A stretch of DNA of 64,000 nt from an uncultured Candidatus Poseidoniales archaeon. GTDB taxonomy: Archaea > Thermoplasmatota > Poseidoniia > Poseidoniales > Poseidoniaceae. The position numbers and the translations under genes are program-made. Below, piece by piece: positions 1 through 9,725 of this stretch (within the stretch, counting starts at the first letter, position 1; each line of letters begins with the position of its first letter). The notes below the pieces were generated by a model that worked only from the letters and a program-made list of their open reading frames with translations, ran no database searches and was not told the DNA's origin. The stretch is from contig CACODE010000009.1 in NCBI GenBank assembly GCA_902625885.1, forward strand, positions 1 through 64,000, written 5' to 3'.

Positions 1-161
1 ATTGGTTGCTCAACAAGAACAAGAAACTTGATGTTCGCATCGCTATGGCGCAGTCCAAACTGGAAGAACTCTACGAGGACCCAAACATTCCACCCGAATT
101 TGGGACGTTGATCTTGACCATCAACACCGAACTTGAACGCATTTTGACCGAAGTGCTCTGA
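1..161 (+). CDS. C-terminal fragment of a truncated unknown protein (…WLLNKNKKLDVRIAMAQSKLEELYEDPNIPPEFGTLILTINTELERILTEVL*)
   Basis: Open frame from position 3 to TGA at 159-161; 5' end lies outside the window. Confidence 0.55.
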   Translation, partial: WLLNKNKKLDVRIAMAQSKLEELYEDPNIPPEFGTLILTINTELERILTEVL

Positions 162-162
162 T

Positions 163-1599
163 TCACTCTTCCTCTGCATCGTCGGAGAGAGCAAAAACCA
201 AACGGCCGAGGAAGAGCCGTTCCATCACGCTCAATTTCCCCTCAGTGACGATTTCTTCAAACTGATTTCGCCACTTTGTTGGAAGCGGCATGTGGTCAAT
301 ACCGACCCGTATGAGCTTGATTTGGTCGATGCTAAGTCGCCCCCTTCGCAGGGCATACTCTGAGGCGATGCGTGCTGAAATGAGTTTCACCTGGTCGTCG
401 GTGTAACCGAGAACCGCCTGCAAATCCGTCAGCATGCGCTCCTCATAGGCCGTGATTCTTCCGTCTTTGATGGCTTCTCTCCACGCCTCTTCTAGGGTCG
501 GCGCCCGCTCGGAGAGAAGGATAGCCAACGGTCGAGTTGCCTCAATGTTCTCGAGGACAATCTTGAGAATCACCACGAGAGGTATGGACAAGATCATGCC
601 GACGATGCCCCAAACCCAGAACGAAAAGGCGGTGACAACCAAAAGCAACACCGGCGATATGTCAAGGGCTCGTCCCGCCCATCTGGTCTCAATGACGTTG
701 CCCCACAGCTGCTGATTCGTTAGCAGCAACGTCGTGAGCAACAACAGCAACGACGGATCAAGCAAGATGAACCCGAGAAGTAGCGGTGGAATGGTGGCAA
801 GAAGCGAACCAATGTAGGGAACATAATTCAAAAGGAAGGTCAGGAGGGCCCAAGTAAACCACAAGTCGATACCGAAAAAGAACATAATGATACCAGCACA
901 GACCCCCGTTCCGAAACCGACACCTGTTTTTACAACGACGTAAGTGTTGACGCTGGCTTCAATTTGGTCGCGTATCATGTGCACGCGTTCGCTCGCCCCC
1001 CCCGGGTAAGCCCGCTCAATCCGACCCGGTAGCAAACTCGCTTCGAAGATGATGAACAGGAGAAAGAACAGCACCGTCAAACCGGTGATAAGAAACATAC
1101 CGACACCGGACAAGAGACCGTTAATGGCGTCTGAAAGTCCCGATCCATCCTCCAACAAGCCCATGTCGGCGAGGTCTTGGTCCAACGTTCCGTTGACACT
1201 GGCACCGCCGTCCAGTATGGATTGACCGATAACAGGCATGCCCTTGACATCGGTCCATCGCTCGTCAAGGAGTTCGGTGTACTTATCCATGCGTTCTTCG
1301 TTTGACAAGAATGCGTCGGCCTGCTGGTAGGCGAAAAATCCGGCAGAGACGACGATCAAAATCGCCAGCATGAGCATCGTGATGTAGGACAGCATGATGG
1401 GGAAACCTTTGGCCGAAAGGTAGTCGGCTCCGGGTTTCAAGACGAAATATATCCCTAAGGCGATAAAGAGCGGCTGTAGAACATCGACCAGCTGAATGAG
1501 CCACACCGTGACGAGCGTCATGATCACGGCAGCGTGCGAAAGCCCGGTGAGGCGCTGACGGAAGTTTTCACTCGTCCATTGCGACTTAGCGCCCTCCAT
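163..1599 (-). CDS. AI-2E/PerM-family transporter-like membrane protein
   Basis: 478 aa ORF; multi-TM pattern, with LLNYVPYIGSLLATIPPLLLGF and the NVIETRWAGRALDISPVLLLV region typical of the AI-2E transporter family. Confidence 0.85.
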   Translation of the reverse strand: MEGAKSQWTSENFRQRLTGLSHAAVIMTLVTVWLIQLVDVLQPLFIALGIYFVLKPGADYLSAKGFPIMLSYITMLMLAILIVVSAGFFAYQQADAFLSNEERMDKYTELLDERWTDVKGMPVIGQSILDGGASVNGTLDQDLADMGLLEDGSGLSDAINGLLSGVGMFLITGLTVLFFLLFIIFEASLLPGRIERAYPGGASERVHMIRDQIEASVNTYVVVKTGVGFGTGVCAGIIMFFFGIDLWFTWALLTFLLNYVPYIGSLLATIPPLLLGFILLDPSLLLLLTTLLLTNQQLWGNVIETRWAGRALDISPVLLLVVTAFSFWVWGIVGMILSIPLVVILKIVLENIEATRPLAILLSERAPTLEEAWREAIKDGRITAYEERMLTDLQAVLGYTDDQVKLISARIASEYALRRGRLSIDQIKLIRVGIDHMPLPTKWRNQFEEIVTEGKLSVMERLFLGRLVFALSDDAEEE

Positions 1600-1624
1600 G
1601 AGGGAACCAACACCCTTGGGGTCT

Positions 1625-2992
1625 TCAAAACACCCCAGCGGGTGATTCCGACGTTGTTTCCTCAGGTAAGGGGCTCATTTGTGGAAGCCTCATCGTCAAC
1701 AATGCGGAGATAACCATCAAAATTCCACACAAATGAAACGCCGTGTGGTAATCAAACGGGTACGCCCCGTTGACGGTTAACTCCCAAACAAAGCCTCCAC
1801 TCAGTGGGCCAAAGATTCTTGCGAACGCCGTCATGGATTCTTGAGCTCCCATGACAATACCGAGATCGTAATCCTCATCCTTGGCAATCCTGGTCAGGTA
1901 GGTGCTGGCCGAAGGCTGGAACAGACCGTTGCCAATCGCCACGAAAGAACAGACAAGAATCATGTGAATCAAGGCTCTTGAGGCCTGCGTGTAAGGGATA
2001 AGCGTCAATCCAATGCCCGTCAGCAGAATCGAAACGGGTATCAGGCGACGGGTGCCGTATTTCCGGGTGAGTGGGCCGATGAGCACGGCCTGAGTGAAAA
2101 TTCCAAAGAGGCCAATCATGGCAAAAATACGCCCGTTGTCCTGCTCCGAAAAGCCAAGGCCGCCGGCTGAAGGGTCCATTTCCGTGTACAAGATGAACAC
2201 CGCATGCATCACGGTAAAACCGAAAATGAACAACATGGACACCCATATCATCGCACCGATGCTTCGGGTCCGCAACATGCTGACCGAGTTGGAGGCCATC
2301 GAGGCCATTTGTTGACGCCAAGGTCGGTCGTCAGCAGATTTCTTGGCTTCTTCTAAATCAATGGATTCGGTTAGGTAGCGTCCGGCGAGAAGCAAAGATC
2401 CAGCCGACAGGGCGCTTGCAATCACGCAGGGAAGGAGGTAAGGATAGGTGTCAAAAATCGTACCCCCAAAGAATCCCCATCGCTCTGCAGGGTTTGAGAA
2501 TTCCCCGCCGATAAACGGGCCGATGGTAAAACCAAGACCAAACGCAGCACCGATGAGGCCCATTCTTGTCGCCAACTGTTGCGGGGAGGTGACGTCACCG
2601 ATGTATGCGCGAGCCACGGCGATGTTGCCGTTGAAGACACCGGCAAGGAAGCGCATGGCGAGAGCAAAAAGCAAGGTTTTGGAGAACCCGAACGCCGTGA
2701 AAAACACCGTGTTGCCAACCAACCCAATCATAAGCACAGGACGGCGACCGATGCGGTCGGAGAGCGAACCCCAAAACGGAGAAAACAAAAATTGTGCAGC
2801 AGAGTAAGCCGTCATCAGAAGGCCGACCCACAAGCCAATGCTGACAGCATCCTGCCCTTCCGCAAGGTCCTGAACAAGGTAGGTGAGGAAGGGAATGATG
2901 ATGCCGAAGCCAATCATGTCGATCATGGTCACGAGGAACAGGACGACAAGAGCGCCTTGTGTTGATTCCCGTGATGTCAACATGTTGCTCAC
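1625..2992 (-). CDS. MFS transporter (TetA-like drug/metabolite efflux family)
   Basis: 455 aa, 12-TM pattern; motif A-like GSLSDRIGRRPVLMIGL. Confidence 0.9.
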   Translation of the reverse strand: MSNMLTSRESTQGALVVLFLVTMIDMIGFGIIIPFLTYLVQDLAEGQDAVSIGLWVGLLMTAYSAAQFLFSPFWGSLSDRIGRRPVLMIGLVGNTVFFTAFGFSKTLLFALAMRFLAGVFNGNIAVARAYIGDVTSPQQLATRMGLIGAAFGLGFTIGPFIGGEFSNPAERWGFFGGTIFDTYPYLLPCVIASALSAGSLLLAGRYLTESIDLEEAKKSADDRPWRQQMASMASNSVSMLRTRSIGAMIWVSMLFIFGFTVMHAVFILYTEMDPSAGGLGFSEQDNGRIFAMIGLFGIFTQAVLIGPLTRKYGTRRLIPVSILLTGIGLTLIPYTQASRALIHMILVCSFVAIGNGLFQPSASTYLTRIAKDEDYDLGIVMGAQESMTAFARIFGPLSGGFVWELTVNGAYPFDYHTAFHLCGILMVISALLTMRLPQMSPLPEETTSESPAGVF

Positions 2993-3054
2993 CGGTACGG
3001 AGAGAACACCGCTTTTAGTAGCCCACCCCTATTTCCAGCCAAGGGTATGCTTTC

Positions 3055-5145
3055 TCAGACCAAGGATATCTTGCTCTGAACCTCAGGCGTCAAGCGATCA
3101 ATAACGGCTTCAAGGCGCTCAACCAAACTGGCTTTTTGCTCGTGTTTGATGAGCGCATACTGCATCACTTCGTCAAGTGTGTCCACCGCAACAACCTCCA
3201 CCATGTTCTCAAACCGGTCGTCAAGCAGCACGTCCTGCATGTTTGCACGAGGTACAACGATGGTCTTAACACCGGAGCGAGCAGCGGCTTCTATCTTTGC
3301 CGTCACCCCTCCGATAGGGAGGACTTCACCGCGGACAGAAAGCGACCCGGTCATGGCCAAATCCTGCCGAATCGGAATGTTCTCCAAAGCGGAGATGATG
3401 GCCGTGGCGATGGTGATGGACGCCGAATCCCCGTCGACGCCGTGGGTATCAACGAATTGTATGTGAATGTCGTAATCCGAAATGTCCTTGCCCGTGAGTT
3501 TCTTGATGACGGCGCTGACGTTGGTGACGCTTTCCTTGGCGAGGTCGGACAGTCCGCCAGTGGCGTGAATCTTCCCCCCACCGCCTTGCGACGGCGTGAC
3601 GAGTGCTTCGACTGGCAGCATGATGCCACTGAAATCCGAAAGCCCTGAGTTGGCCCCAAGGACGGCGAGACCGTTGACGCGGCCGACGCGCTGGCCGCTG
3701 TTGACCAACATGGCGTAATCTTGGCGTCGCTCAATCATTCTGTCGGCAACCTGTTGCTCGAGCGGTTTGGCGATGTTGCGAGCGCCAAGCACGTGCTCAG
3801 CGGACGTGAACGGTGCACCCGCTTCGACAGCGAGATCGCCAGCGATGCGCACCAACCCGCCCAACTCACGCAGGCGCAGGGAGAGTTTCCCGCGACGCCC
3901 GGCCCGTCGTTGGGCCTCACGCAGAATCATGGACACGGCGCTCTTGTCGAAGTGGGGAATCTCGCGCACCGTGTCGAGGTCTCGCAGAACTTCTTGGGCA
4001 ATGAACCGAATGAGGCGGCGACGGTTTCGAGAGGTGTCGGGCATTTCCGAATTCACGTACACCTCGTAGCCGTATCCACGAATACGGGAGCGCAGCGCTG
4101 GGTGCATCCCTTGGATGGCGTCAAGGTTTCCGGCGGCGATGAGAATAAAGTCGCAGGGAACGGCCTCGGTTTTCGTAAGGGCTCCTGAGGAGCGTTCTGA
4201 ACGACCGGAGATGGGGAACGCTCGGTCCTGCATGGCGGTGAGCAACGCTTGCTGTTCTTCCAAACGCAGGAGGTTAATTTCGTCTATGTACAGCACACCT
4301 TTGTGAGCACGGTGAATGGCTCCGGGTTCGACCCGATCGTGAGCCGGCGTCTCCATGCCACCGGACTGGAACGGGTCGTGGCGAACATCGCCAAGCAGCG
4401 AGCCTGAGAGTGTCGCTGTGGCATCAACAAACGGCGGGAGTTCGTTCGTGTCGTGTTTCACCAAAACTTTGGGAATGCGGCTGTTGTCAACGGCTCCGAG
4501 CCTGCTTCGAATGAACATGTACCCGAAGACGAGAAGGAAACCGCCGAACAGCAGGGTGAACAAGTCCTGGGATTGCAAAGCGGCAATAAGCAACAGAAAG
4601 CCGATGGCGGCAAAGGCGATGAACAACATTCGTTGCGATTTTTCCCGTTGTTGACGAATGGCTTCCTTTTGGACCTTGACGATACGTTCTGCCCGACCCG
4701 CTGGGACGGTTCGAACTCTCGGGACGTTTTCGTCGTCTTCGTTCGGGTAAACGAGAACGTCCTCTAAGGCGTCTTTTGGCAAGAGATCCGTCATTGAGCG
4801 AGCCAACATGGATTTTCCAGTTCCAGGGTCTCCAATCATCATCATGTGCCGGCGTTGTTCAGCGGCTTTTTTGATGACGACCGAACCGGCCTCTTGACCG
4901 ATGACCTGGTCAACAAGACGTTCTGGAATGGGAACATCGGCTGTTGATTCAAAATCCACGCCAGCAATCCATTCATCCACCGAAGCAGCCAAGACTTCGT
5001 CAGCACCTGTTGGCTCAGGAGACCAAACGGTGGTAACGTTCTCCGAGGCTTCATCGTGGCTTTCGCTGATGTCAACAGGAGCCTCAGCGAGGTCGTCCGT
5101 AGAGGGTTTACCCTTTTCTTCCGCCACGTGTGTTCCTCTCCTCAC
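3055..5145 (-). CDS. lonB: Archaeal membrane-anchored ATP-dependent Lon protease (LonB type)
   Basis: Walker [12 protein letters not shown], Walker [11 protein letters not shown], two TM segments after the Walker A region, C-terminal Lon protease domain with [15 protein letters not shown] (Ser) and the later Lys region. Start may be the internal GTG at 5127. Confidence 0.93.
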   Translation of the reverse strand: MRRGTHVAEEKGKPSTDDLAEAPVDISESHDEASENVTTVWSPEPTGADEVLAASVDEWIAGVDFESTADVPIPERLVDQVIGQEAGSVVIKKAAEQRRHMMMIGDPGTGKSMLARSMTDLLPKDALEDVLVYPNEDDENVPRVRTVPAGRAERIVKVQKEAIRQQREKSQRMLFIAFAAIGFLLLIAALQSQDLFTLLFGGFLLVFGYMFIRSRLGAVDNSRIPKVLVKHDTNELPPFVDATATLSGSLLGDVRHDPFQSGGMETPAHDRVEPGAIHRAHKGVLYIDEINLLRLEEQQALLTAMQDRAFPISGRSERSSGALTKTEAVPCDFILIAAGNLDAIQGMHPALRSRIRGYGYEVYVNSEMPDTSRNRRRLIRFIAQEVLRDLDTVREIPHFDKSAVSMILREAQRRAGRRGKLSLRLRELGGLVRIAGDLAVEAGAPFTSAEHVLGARNIAKPLEQQVADRMIERRQDYAMLVNSGQRVGRVNGLAVLGANSGLSDFSGIMLPVEALVTPSQGGGGKIHATGGLSDLAKESVTNVSAVIKKLTGKDISDYDIHIQFVDTHGVDGDSASITIATAIISALENIPIRQDLAMTGSLSVRGEVLPIGGVTAKIEAAARSGVKTIVVPRANMQDVLLDDRFENMVEVVAVDTLDEVMQYALIKHEQKASLVERLEAVIDRLTPEVQSKISLV

Positions 5146-5200
5146 TCCCCTTTAGGGGTATGCTTTTCGGTAAAGCCCGCCAAGGGGTCATAAACTTGTT

Positions 5201-8200
5201 TCAAAGGCCTCTGAGCCGGTCGAGGTATTGTTGACCGTAATATGCCCACTGCTCCATAGTCCAACCCGCCGGCAGACCACCGGGTGGAAGCGGTGGTCCC
5301 GTAAGTTGGGGAGTGGGTGCATGGTGCACAGGTGCAACCGCAGGAGCGGTGTATGGAGACGCCTGTTGAGCGACTGGAGCGCCGTACAGAGGCGTGTGTT
5401 GAGCGACAGGAGCCGAGTATGGAGCTACCTGTTGAGTGACTGGTACGCCGTATGGAGATACCTGTTGAGCGACTGGAGCGGTGTAGGGAGCAGGTTGTTG
5501 GAACAGTTGCTGTGCACCACCGTACATGGAATTCGCCACCAAATCATGGGCTGGCAGGGTTGCTTGATTCCACTTGAGTTCCTCAGGCTGGCCGCGATTG
5601 TTCCGCATGAACATCAGGCCTAGAAGGGCCGCCACAATGAGCACGCCTAGGACAATCAAAATCACGTCGGTGTTCAAAGCACTGCTGTCGTCTTCTCCGG
5701 AATTGCTCTGAACGCTGTCGGATTGGCAGGTGGCTCGAGAGTCCTCACATGCCGTTTTGTAGTCCGCTTTGAGCGTCATCAGAATCTGCTCCAAAGCGGT
5801 GACATCACCGGTATCATCGGTGGCGATCTGTTCCTCTGTATCTGCGATATCGGCCTCTAGGTCGCTCAAGTACCAAGCGAGCAGTTCATCATCCATTTCG
5901 CCCGGCGAAGGCAACGATTCGGTGGTGAGCCATTTTGTGGTTTCAATGGTCTTGTATTCCTGTCCGCTGACGTCCACTGCACGAACGGCAAGACCGATGT
6001 AATCCATGTTTCGCATGCCGTTGACCCGCGCATAACCGCCGTCACCATAAGAGGAAGGGAGGTTCATTTCTTGGCTCCAACCGGTGATCGAGCGAGACAT
6101 GTCAAGGTCGTATTCCCAAAATCCATCGCAGGTGCCGGAGAGCTCGTTGCAAAGCGACCACGTGACGGTAATCACGGTGTACACCGGCGCACCATCAGTC
6201 AGTGAAAAGTTGGCGGTGGGTGTCTGCGTTTCGTAAGTGTTCATCATGTTGACGTACATGTGTCCCGAACCATCGTCGGTTTTGGCGACATAGAACGGCA
6301 TGGAGTCAAAGACGTTCACCACGATTTCATAGCTGTTCGTGGCGTAGCCGTCCGTGGTCGAGATGGTGACCACCTGAACGCCAACTTCCTCAAATTCAAG
6401 GATAAGGTCACCTGTAAGCAACCTGGCCGAACCTCTTTCGGTGGACTGTGGGTTGTTCACCCAATAGGTGCCCTGTGGGCTGTCGATGTCCGTCAAACGA
6501 CTGTTGAGGTTGATGATTTTCTGCCGGTTCGTCTTCAGATCAATTTCCTCAATGTCCGTCATGTCCAGACGTGGGGCATCGTTGACCGGATTGATGCGAA
6601 TGGTGACGGTCTGATCGGAAAACTGCTCGCCATCACTGGCCCTGAGCGTGACGACGGTTTCGCCGTTCACGTCGTCATCCACGGTTTGGTAGCCTAGCGT
6701 GTTGCCGTTGAGTTCTACGGCGATAACCTCTGGATTTGAATTCTCGATGATTTGAAGCGAAAGCATGGAGGCGTCAACCGCCGCACCGGTATCGTCGGTG
6801 TCAGAGAGGTAGGAACTGAGCAGCAAAAAGCCAGTGCTGCCCTCGTCGACGACTTGTATTGGCAGGCCGTCCCAACGAGGTTGCCCATTCTCAATCACGT
6901 TGAACAAGAGCGTTCCGTATGGGAGTTCTCCATCCTGGGAATAGTCGGCACCGTCATCCACCCTGATTTCGATGCCTTTCTGTCCGAGAGGGCAACCGTT
7001 GTCGTGAGGGAAGCGCACTTCCAATTCTTCACTGGAGGCGTGCCAAGCAACGAAGTTCGGACTGGTGGAGGTGATGAGGAGGTCCGAGAGCGGGGTCTCG
7101 GGGTCGAAGACATGGCCCACCATGCTGACTCTGGTGCTCAGGTCGCACATGACGGTGGGCACCGGACTGGCCGTGATGACCGGTCGTCCGTTAGCGAGTT
7201 CAAACAGTTTCTGCGATGTTGCCCAACCGCTTGTTTGGCCACGGCTGTCCACCGTTCGCGTGCGAATGTCATAATCGCCGGCAGCCATGGCGCCGATTGG
7301 CGTGACGAAATATTCCCGCCCTTCTTGTGCTGAATCCCTGTAGAGCACGTTTTCTCCACCCGAGACAACGCTAGCGTCCCAGATGTTCTGCCCGGTCGGT
7401 GAAACCTCTACCTCAAACGACATGGTATCGATGGTGTCGACATTATCGTTGGCATCGCCCTTGGCAAGAATGGTGACAAAACTGCCGCGCTCAACGACGT
7501 TTGATCCAATCGCTTGAGGCGATTTAACCATGGGCGGTCGGTCGTGGTTTACACCCATCTCGGCCACGTTATTGGTGCCCGCCATGTCGCCAGAAATCCC
7601 CACCAGACGGGCGCCGAAGTTGGTGGACCACACGCTGCTTGGCAAGTTGGAGGTGTCAAACGTGGCCGTGGCTGTCAAGTACGGCGAACCCTGAGCTGAG
7701 TTGAGCGTTGGTATGGCTACCGAATCAATGGCTGTGGAGGTGGCTCCGTTTTTGTAGAAAAACTGGAGCGAGCCCCCATTGCTGTAATCGAGGTCGCCGG
7801 TGTTGCGAACGTCAGCCTGCAACGTGAGCGTGTCGCCCCTGACGTAGGAATTGGTGCCTTGGTTATTTGACACGGACAAGCCTGAAACACCGATGTCCAT
7901 CTTGGGACCCATCGTCGAGTCGATAGCGTGATACACGTGGGGTGAGCTGCCACCCACGGAGACTGAATTGCCGCTCATCAAGGCAGCCACAACGATGGCT
8001 TTGTTGATGCCGCCGGGCACCACAGAGGTGGGCACTGACGTCCATGACTGCGTTGTCTGGGTGGAGGACACGGTCACGCTGTGAAAGGCAGAGCCCGTTC
8101 CTGAGTTTTTGGATTTGTAGGTGTCACCGGCGGTCAACCAGGCCATCCAGCAATTGTAGCCATGCGGGATGCCTGATGAATAGGAGTATCCGGTGCAGTC

Positions 8201-8806
8201 CTTGTCGACAAGAGCGGCGTAGAGTTTCATGTTTGAAGCGGCTGTTCCCGAACCCTTGTACCTGTAGGAGATGCTGATGTCGTAGTTTCCTCCGTTCTGT
8301 GAAATGGCCGCTGACATACCGTAATTGTTCACGGTGCTGTGCATGCCTCCGCCACTCGAGAATTGGTTGTCGTACGTGTCGTAATTTGACGAGGCCCCGG
8401 ATTGCCTTCGGTCGGTTCGGTCGCCGAAGTAAGCATCCGGCGCTCCGCCGGTGGTCCAAGCCCAGTTGTACGGTGCTACGTTGCCTGCACGAGCGGTATT
8501 CGTTGATCCGAACGAAGCCGACATGTACGTAATGTAGACATACTCGTCAGGGTGGTTGACCTTGATGGCGTGGTGCGCATCGGAGCCTCCTCCTTGTTTG
8601 GAACAATGGCCACAGTTGTCCGATGATATGTATTGACCAAACACAACGTGACCCGGGCTGGTCGCCTGTGAGGGGTTCAACACGACCGGCTCTTCTTTAA
8701 GAGCCTCGGTTGGCAATGATTGCCAATGCCCAACCATGCCCGCCATGAGGCTGCCCAGGAAGATGCCGACGATGGCAAAGGCGATGGCTTGCGCTGCGTT
8801 TTTCAT
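5201..8806 (-). CDS. Large secreted/surface protein with cadherin/Ig-like domains, C-terminal TM and Pro/Gln/Tyr-repeat cytosolic tail
   Basis: 1201 aa; N-terminal hydrophobic signal, VNDAPRLD cadherin-like motifs, TM ILIVLGVLIVAALLGLMFM, tandem-repeat tail ending GWTMEQWAYYGQQYLDRLRGL. Confidence 0.8.
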   Translation of the reverse strand: MKNAAQAIAFAIVGIFLGSLMAGMVGHWQSLPTEALKEEPVVLNPSQATSPGHVVFGQYISSDNCGHCSKQGGGSDAHHAIKVNHPDEYVYITYMSASFGSTNTARAGNVAPYNWAWTTGGAPDAYFGDRTDRRQSGASSNYDTYDNQFSSGGGMHSTVNNYGMSAAISQNGGNYDISISYRYKGSGTAASNMKLYAALVDKDCTGYSYSSGIPHGYNCWMAWLTAGDTYKSKNSGTGSAFHSVTVSSTQTTQSWTSVPTSVVPGGINKAIVVAALMSGNSVSVGGSSPHVYHAIDSTMGPKMDIGVSGLSVSNNQGTNSYVRGDTLTLQADVRNTGDLDYSNGGSLQFFYKNGATSTAIDSVAIPTLNSAQGSPYLTATATFDTSNLPSSVWSTNFGARLVGISGDMAGTNNVAEMGVNHDRPPMVKSPQAIGSNVVERGSFVTILAKGDANDNVDTIDTMSFEVEVSPTGQNIWDASVVSGGENVLYRDSAQEGREYFVTPIGAMAAGDYDIRTRTVDSRGQTSGWATSQKLFELANGRPVITASPVPTVMCDLSTRVSMVGHVFDPETPLSDLLITSTSPNFVAWHASSEELEVRFPHDNGCPLGQKGIEIRVDDGADYSQDGELPYGTLLFNVIENGQPRWDGLPIQVVDEGSTGFLLLSSYLSDTDDTGAAVDASMLSLQIIENSNPEVIAVELNGNTLGYQTVDDDVNGETVVTLRASDGEQFSDQTVTIRINPVNDAPRLDMTDIEEIDLKTNRQKIINLNSRLTDIDSPQGTYWVNNPQSTERGSARLLTGDLILEFEEVGVQVVTISTTDGYATNSYEIVVNVFDSMPFYVAKTDDGSGHMYVNMMNTYETQTPTANFSLTDGAPVYTVITVTWSLCNELSGTCDGFWEYDLDMSRSITGWSQEMNLPSSYGDGGYARVNGMRNMDYIGLAVRAVDVSGQEYKTIETTKWLTTESLPSPGEMDDELLAWYLSDLEADIADTEEQIATDDTGDVTALEQILMTLKADYKTACEDSRATCQSDSVQSNSGEDDSSALNTDVILIVLGVLIVAALLGLMFMRNNRGQPEELKWNQATLPAHDLVANSMYGGAQQLFQQPAPYTAPVAQQVSPYGVPVTQQVAPYSAPVAQHTPLYGAPVAQQASPYTAPAVAPVHHAPTPQLTGPPLPPGGLPAGWTMEQWAYYGQQYLDRLRGL
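5343..5507 (-). repeat. 33-bp tandem repeat (about 4-5 units) encoding an 11-aa PY(x)xPVxQQxx repeat
   Basis: Unit starts GGAGC/GGTAC read at 5343, 5376, 5409, 5442, 5475: exact 33-bp period. Protein PYTAPVAQQVS PYGVPVTQQVA PYSAPVAQHTP LYGAPVAQQAS. Confidence 0.9.
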
Positions 8807-8828
8807 GTCCTAGCCTCAGACAGGAGGG

Positions 8829-8833
8829 TATAT
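8829..8833. promoter_or_regulatory. Candidate shared TATA element for divergent genes
   Basis: TATAT in GGGTATATGAAAC, centred 25 nt from the ATG at 8806 (minus) and from the in-frame ATG at 8856 (plus). Confidence 0.35.
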
Positions 8834-9725
8834 GAAACACTCGCTTTGTTGTCTTATGTTTAAAAGTGAAAAAAAAACGAAAAGCGATGTTGGTTTGTTC
8901 ACAGAGAACCTTAACACCACCCGCCGGTTGGCCGCTCATGTGTCCAGTGAAACATGGGCTGTTTTGCTCGAAGAGAACGGCAAAACCCACGTCGTGGAAC
9001 TGGTGGACAAGCAACAGAAAATCAAAGGTTTGGGCGTCCTCAATCCTGTGCAGCTCCTCGCCAACATCAAGGTAGGGCAGATGGTGGTCATCGGACAGAA
9101 GGAGCTTCTTCGCTTGCCTGCAAGGCTTCCTGAACTCAGCAATGGCATGAAACGGCGGGCTCAAACCATCGGCAGCAAGGACGCAGGATTTTTTGTGGCA
9201 AAACTCGGTTTGGGCGCAAACGACCGGGTCCTCGAGGCCGGTATTGGCAGCGGGGGTCTCTCCCTCTACATCCAGCGGGTATTGGGGCCAAACGGGGTGC
9301 ACGTCACGGTGGAGCCCCGAGCGGAACATGCGGAAGTAGCCCTTGAAAACCTGCGTCGAGCCTCGGCCTGTTGGGACGGCGGGCCGCAACATCACCACTT
9401 CGAAGGTCATCTCGAGGGCGTCGTACCGTCGATTCAATCCGCCGTTGATGAATTTGAGGCTGTCGTGCTCGATCTACCGGACCACCCTTCAGCCATAGAG
9501 GTAAGCGCTCCAATGCTGTCCATTGGGGGCCGGCTGGCCTGCTACTGTCCCGTCACCTCACAACTCGAGCGTGCGTGGGAAGCCTGCGAGGACGCCGGTC
9601 TGGTCGTGGAGTGGGCGGGTGAACTCATGCAGCGAGAGTGGGGGCGCGCCTCCAAGGGCGGCATGAGGCCGGTCAACGGACCGTTCGGACACACCGCATT
9701 TCTTCTCGTGGCCCAACGGCGTTGA
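8832..9725 (+). CDS. trmI: tRNA (adenine-N1)-methyltransferase, TrmI/m1A57/58-like
   Basis: SAM-binding VLEAGIGSGGLSLYIQRVLGPNGVHVTVEPRAEHAEVALENLRRA followed by AVVLDLPDHPSAIEV. True start may be ATG 8856. Confidence 0.85.
   Translation: MKHSLCCLMFKSEKKTKSDVGLFTENLNTTRRLAAHVSSETWAVLLEENGKTHVVELVDKQQKIKGLGVLNPVQLLANIKVGQMVVIGQKELLRLPARLPELSNGMKRRAQTIGSKDAGFFVAKLGLGANDRVLEAGIGSGGLSLYIQRVLGPNGVHVTVEPRAEHAEVALENLRRASACWDGGPQHHHFEGHLEGVVPSIQSAVDEFEAVVLDLPDHPSAIEVSAPMLSIGGRLACYCPVTSQLERAWEACEDAGLVVEWAGELMQREWGRASKGGMRPVNGPFGHTAFLLVAQRR

Noticed and set aside
5343-5507. CRISPR array
   Set aside because: Contiguous in-frame 33-bp repeats without unique spacers, inside a coding sequence
8697-9437. 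246-aa minus-strand ORF opposite the tRNA methyltransferase
   Set aside because: Overlaps a well-supported CDS on the opposite strand; no recognisable motifs
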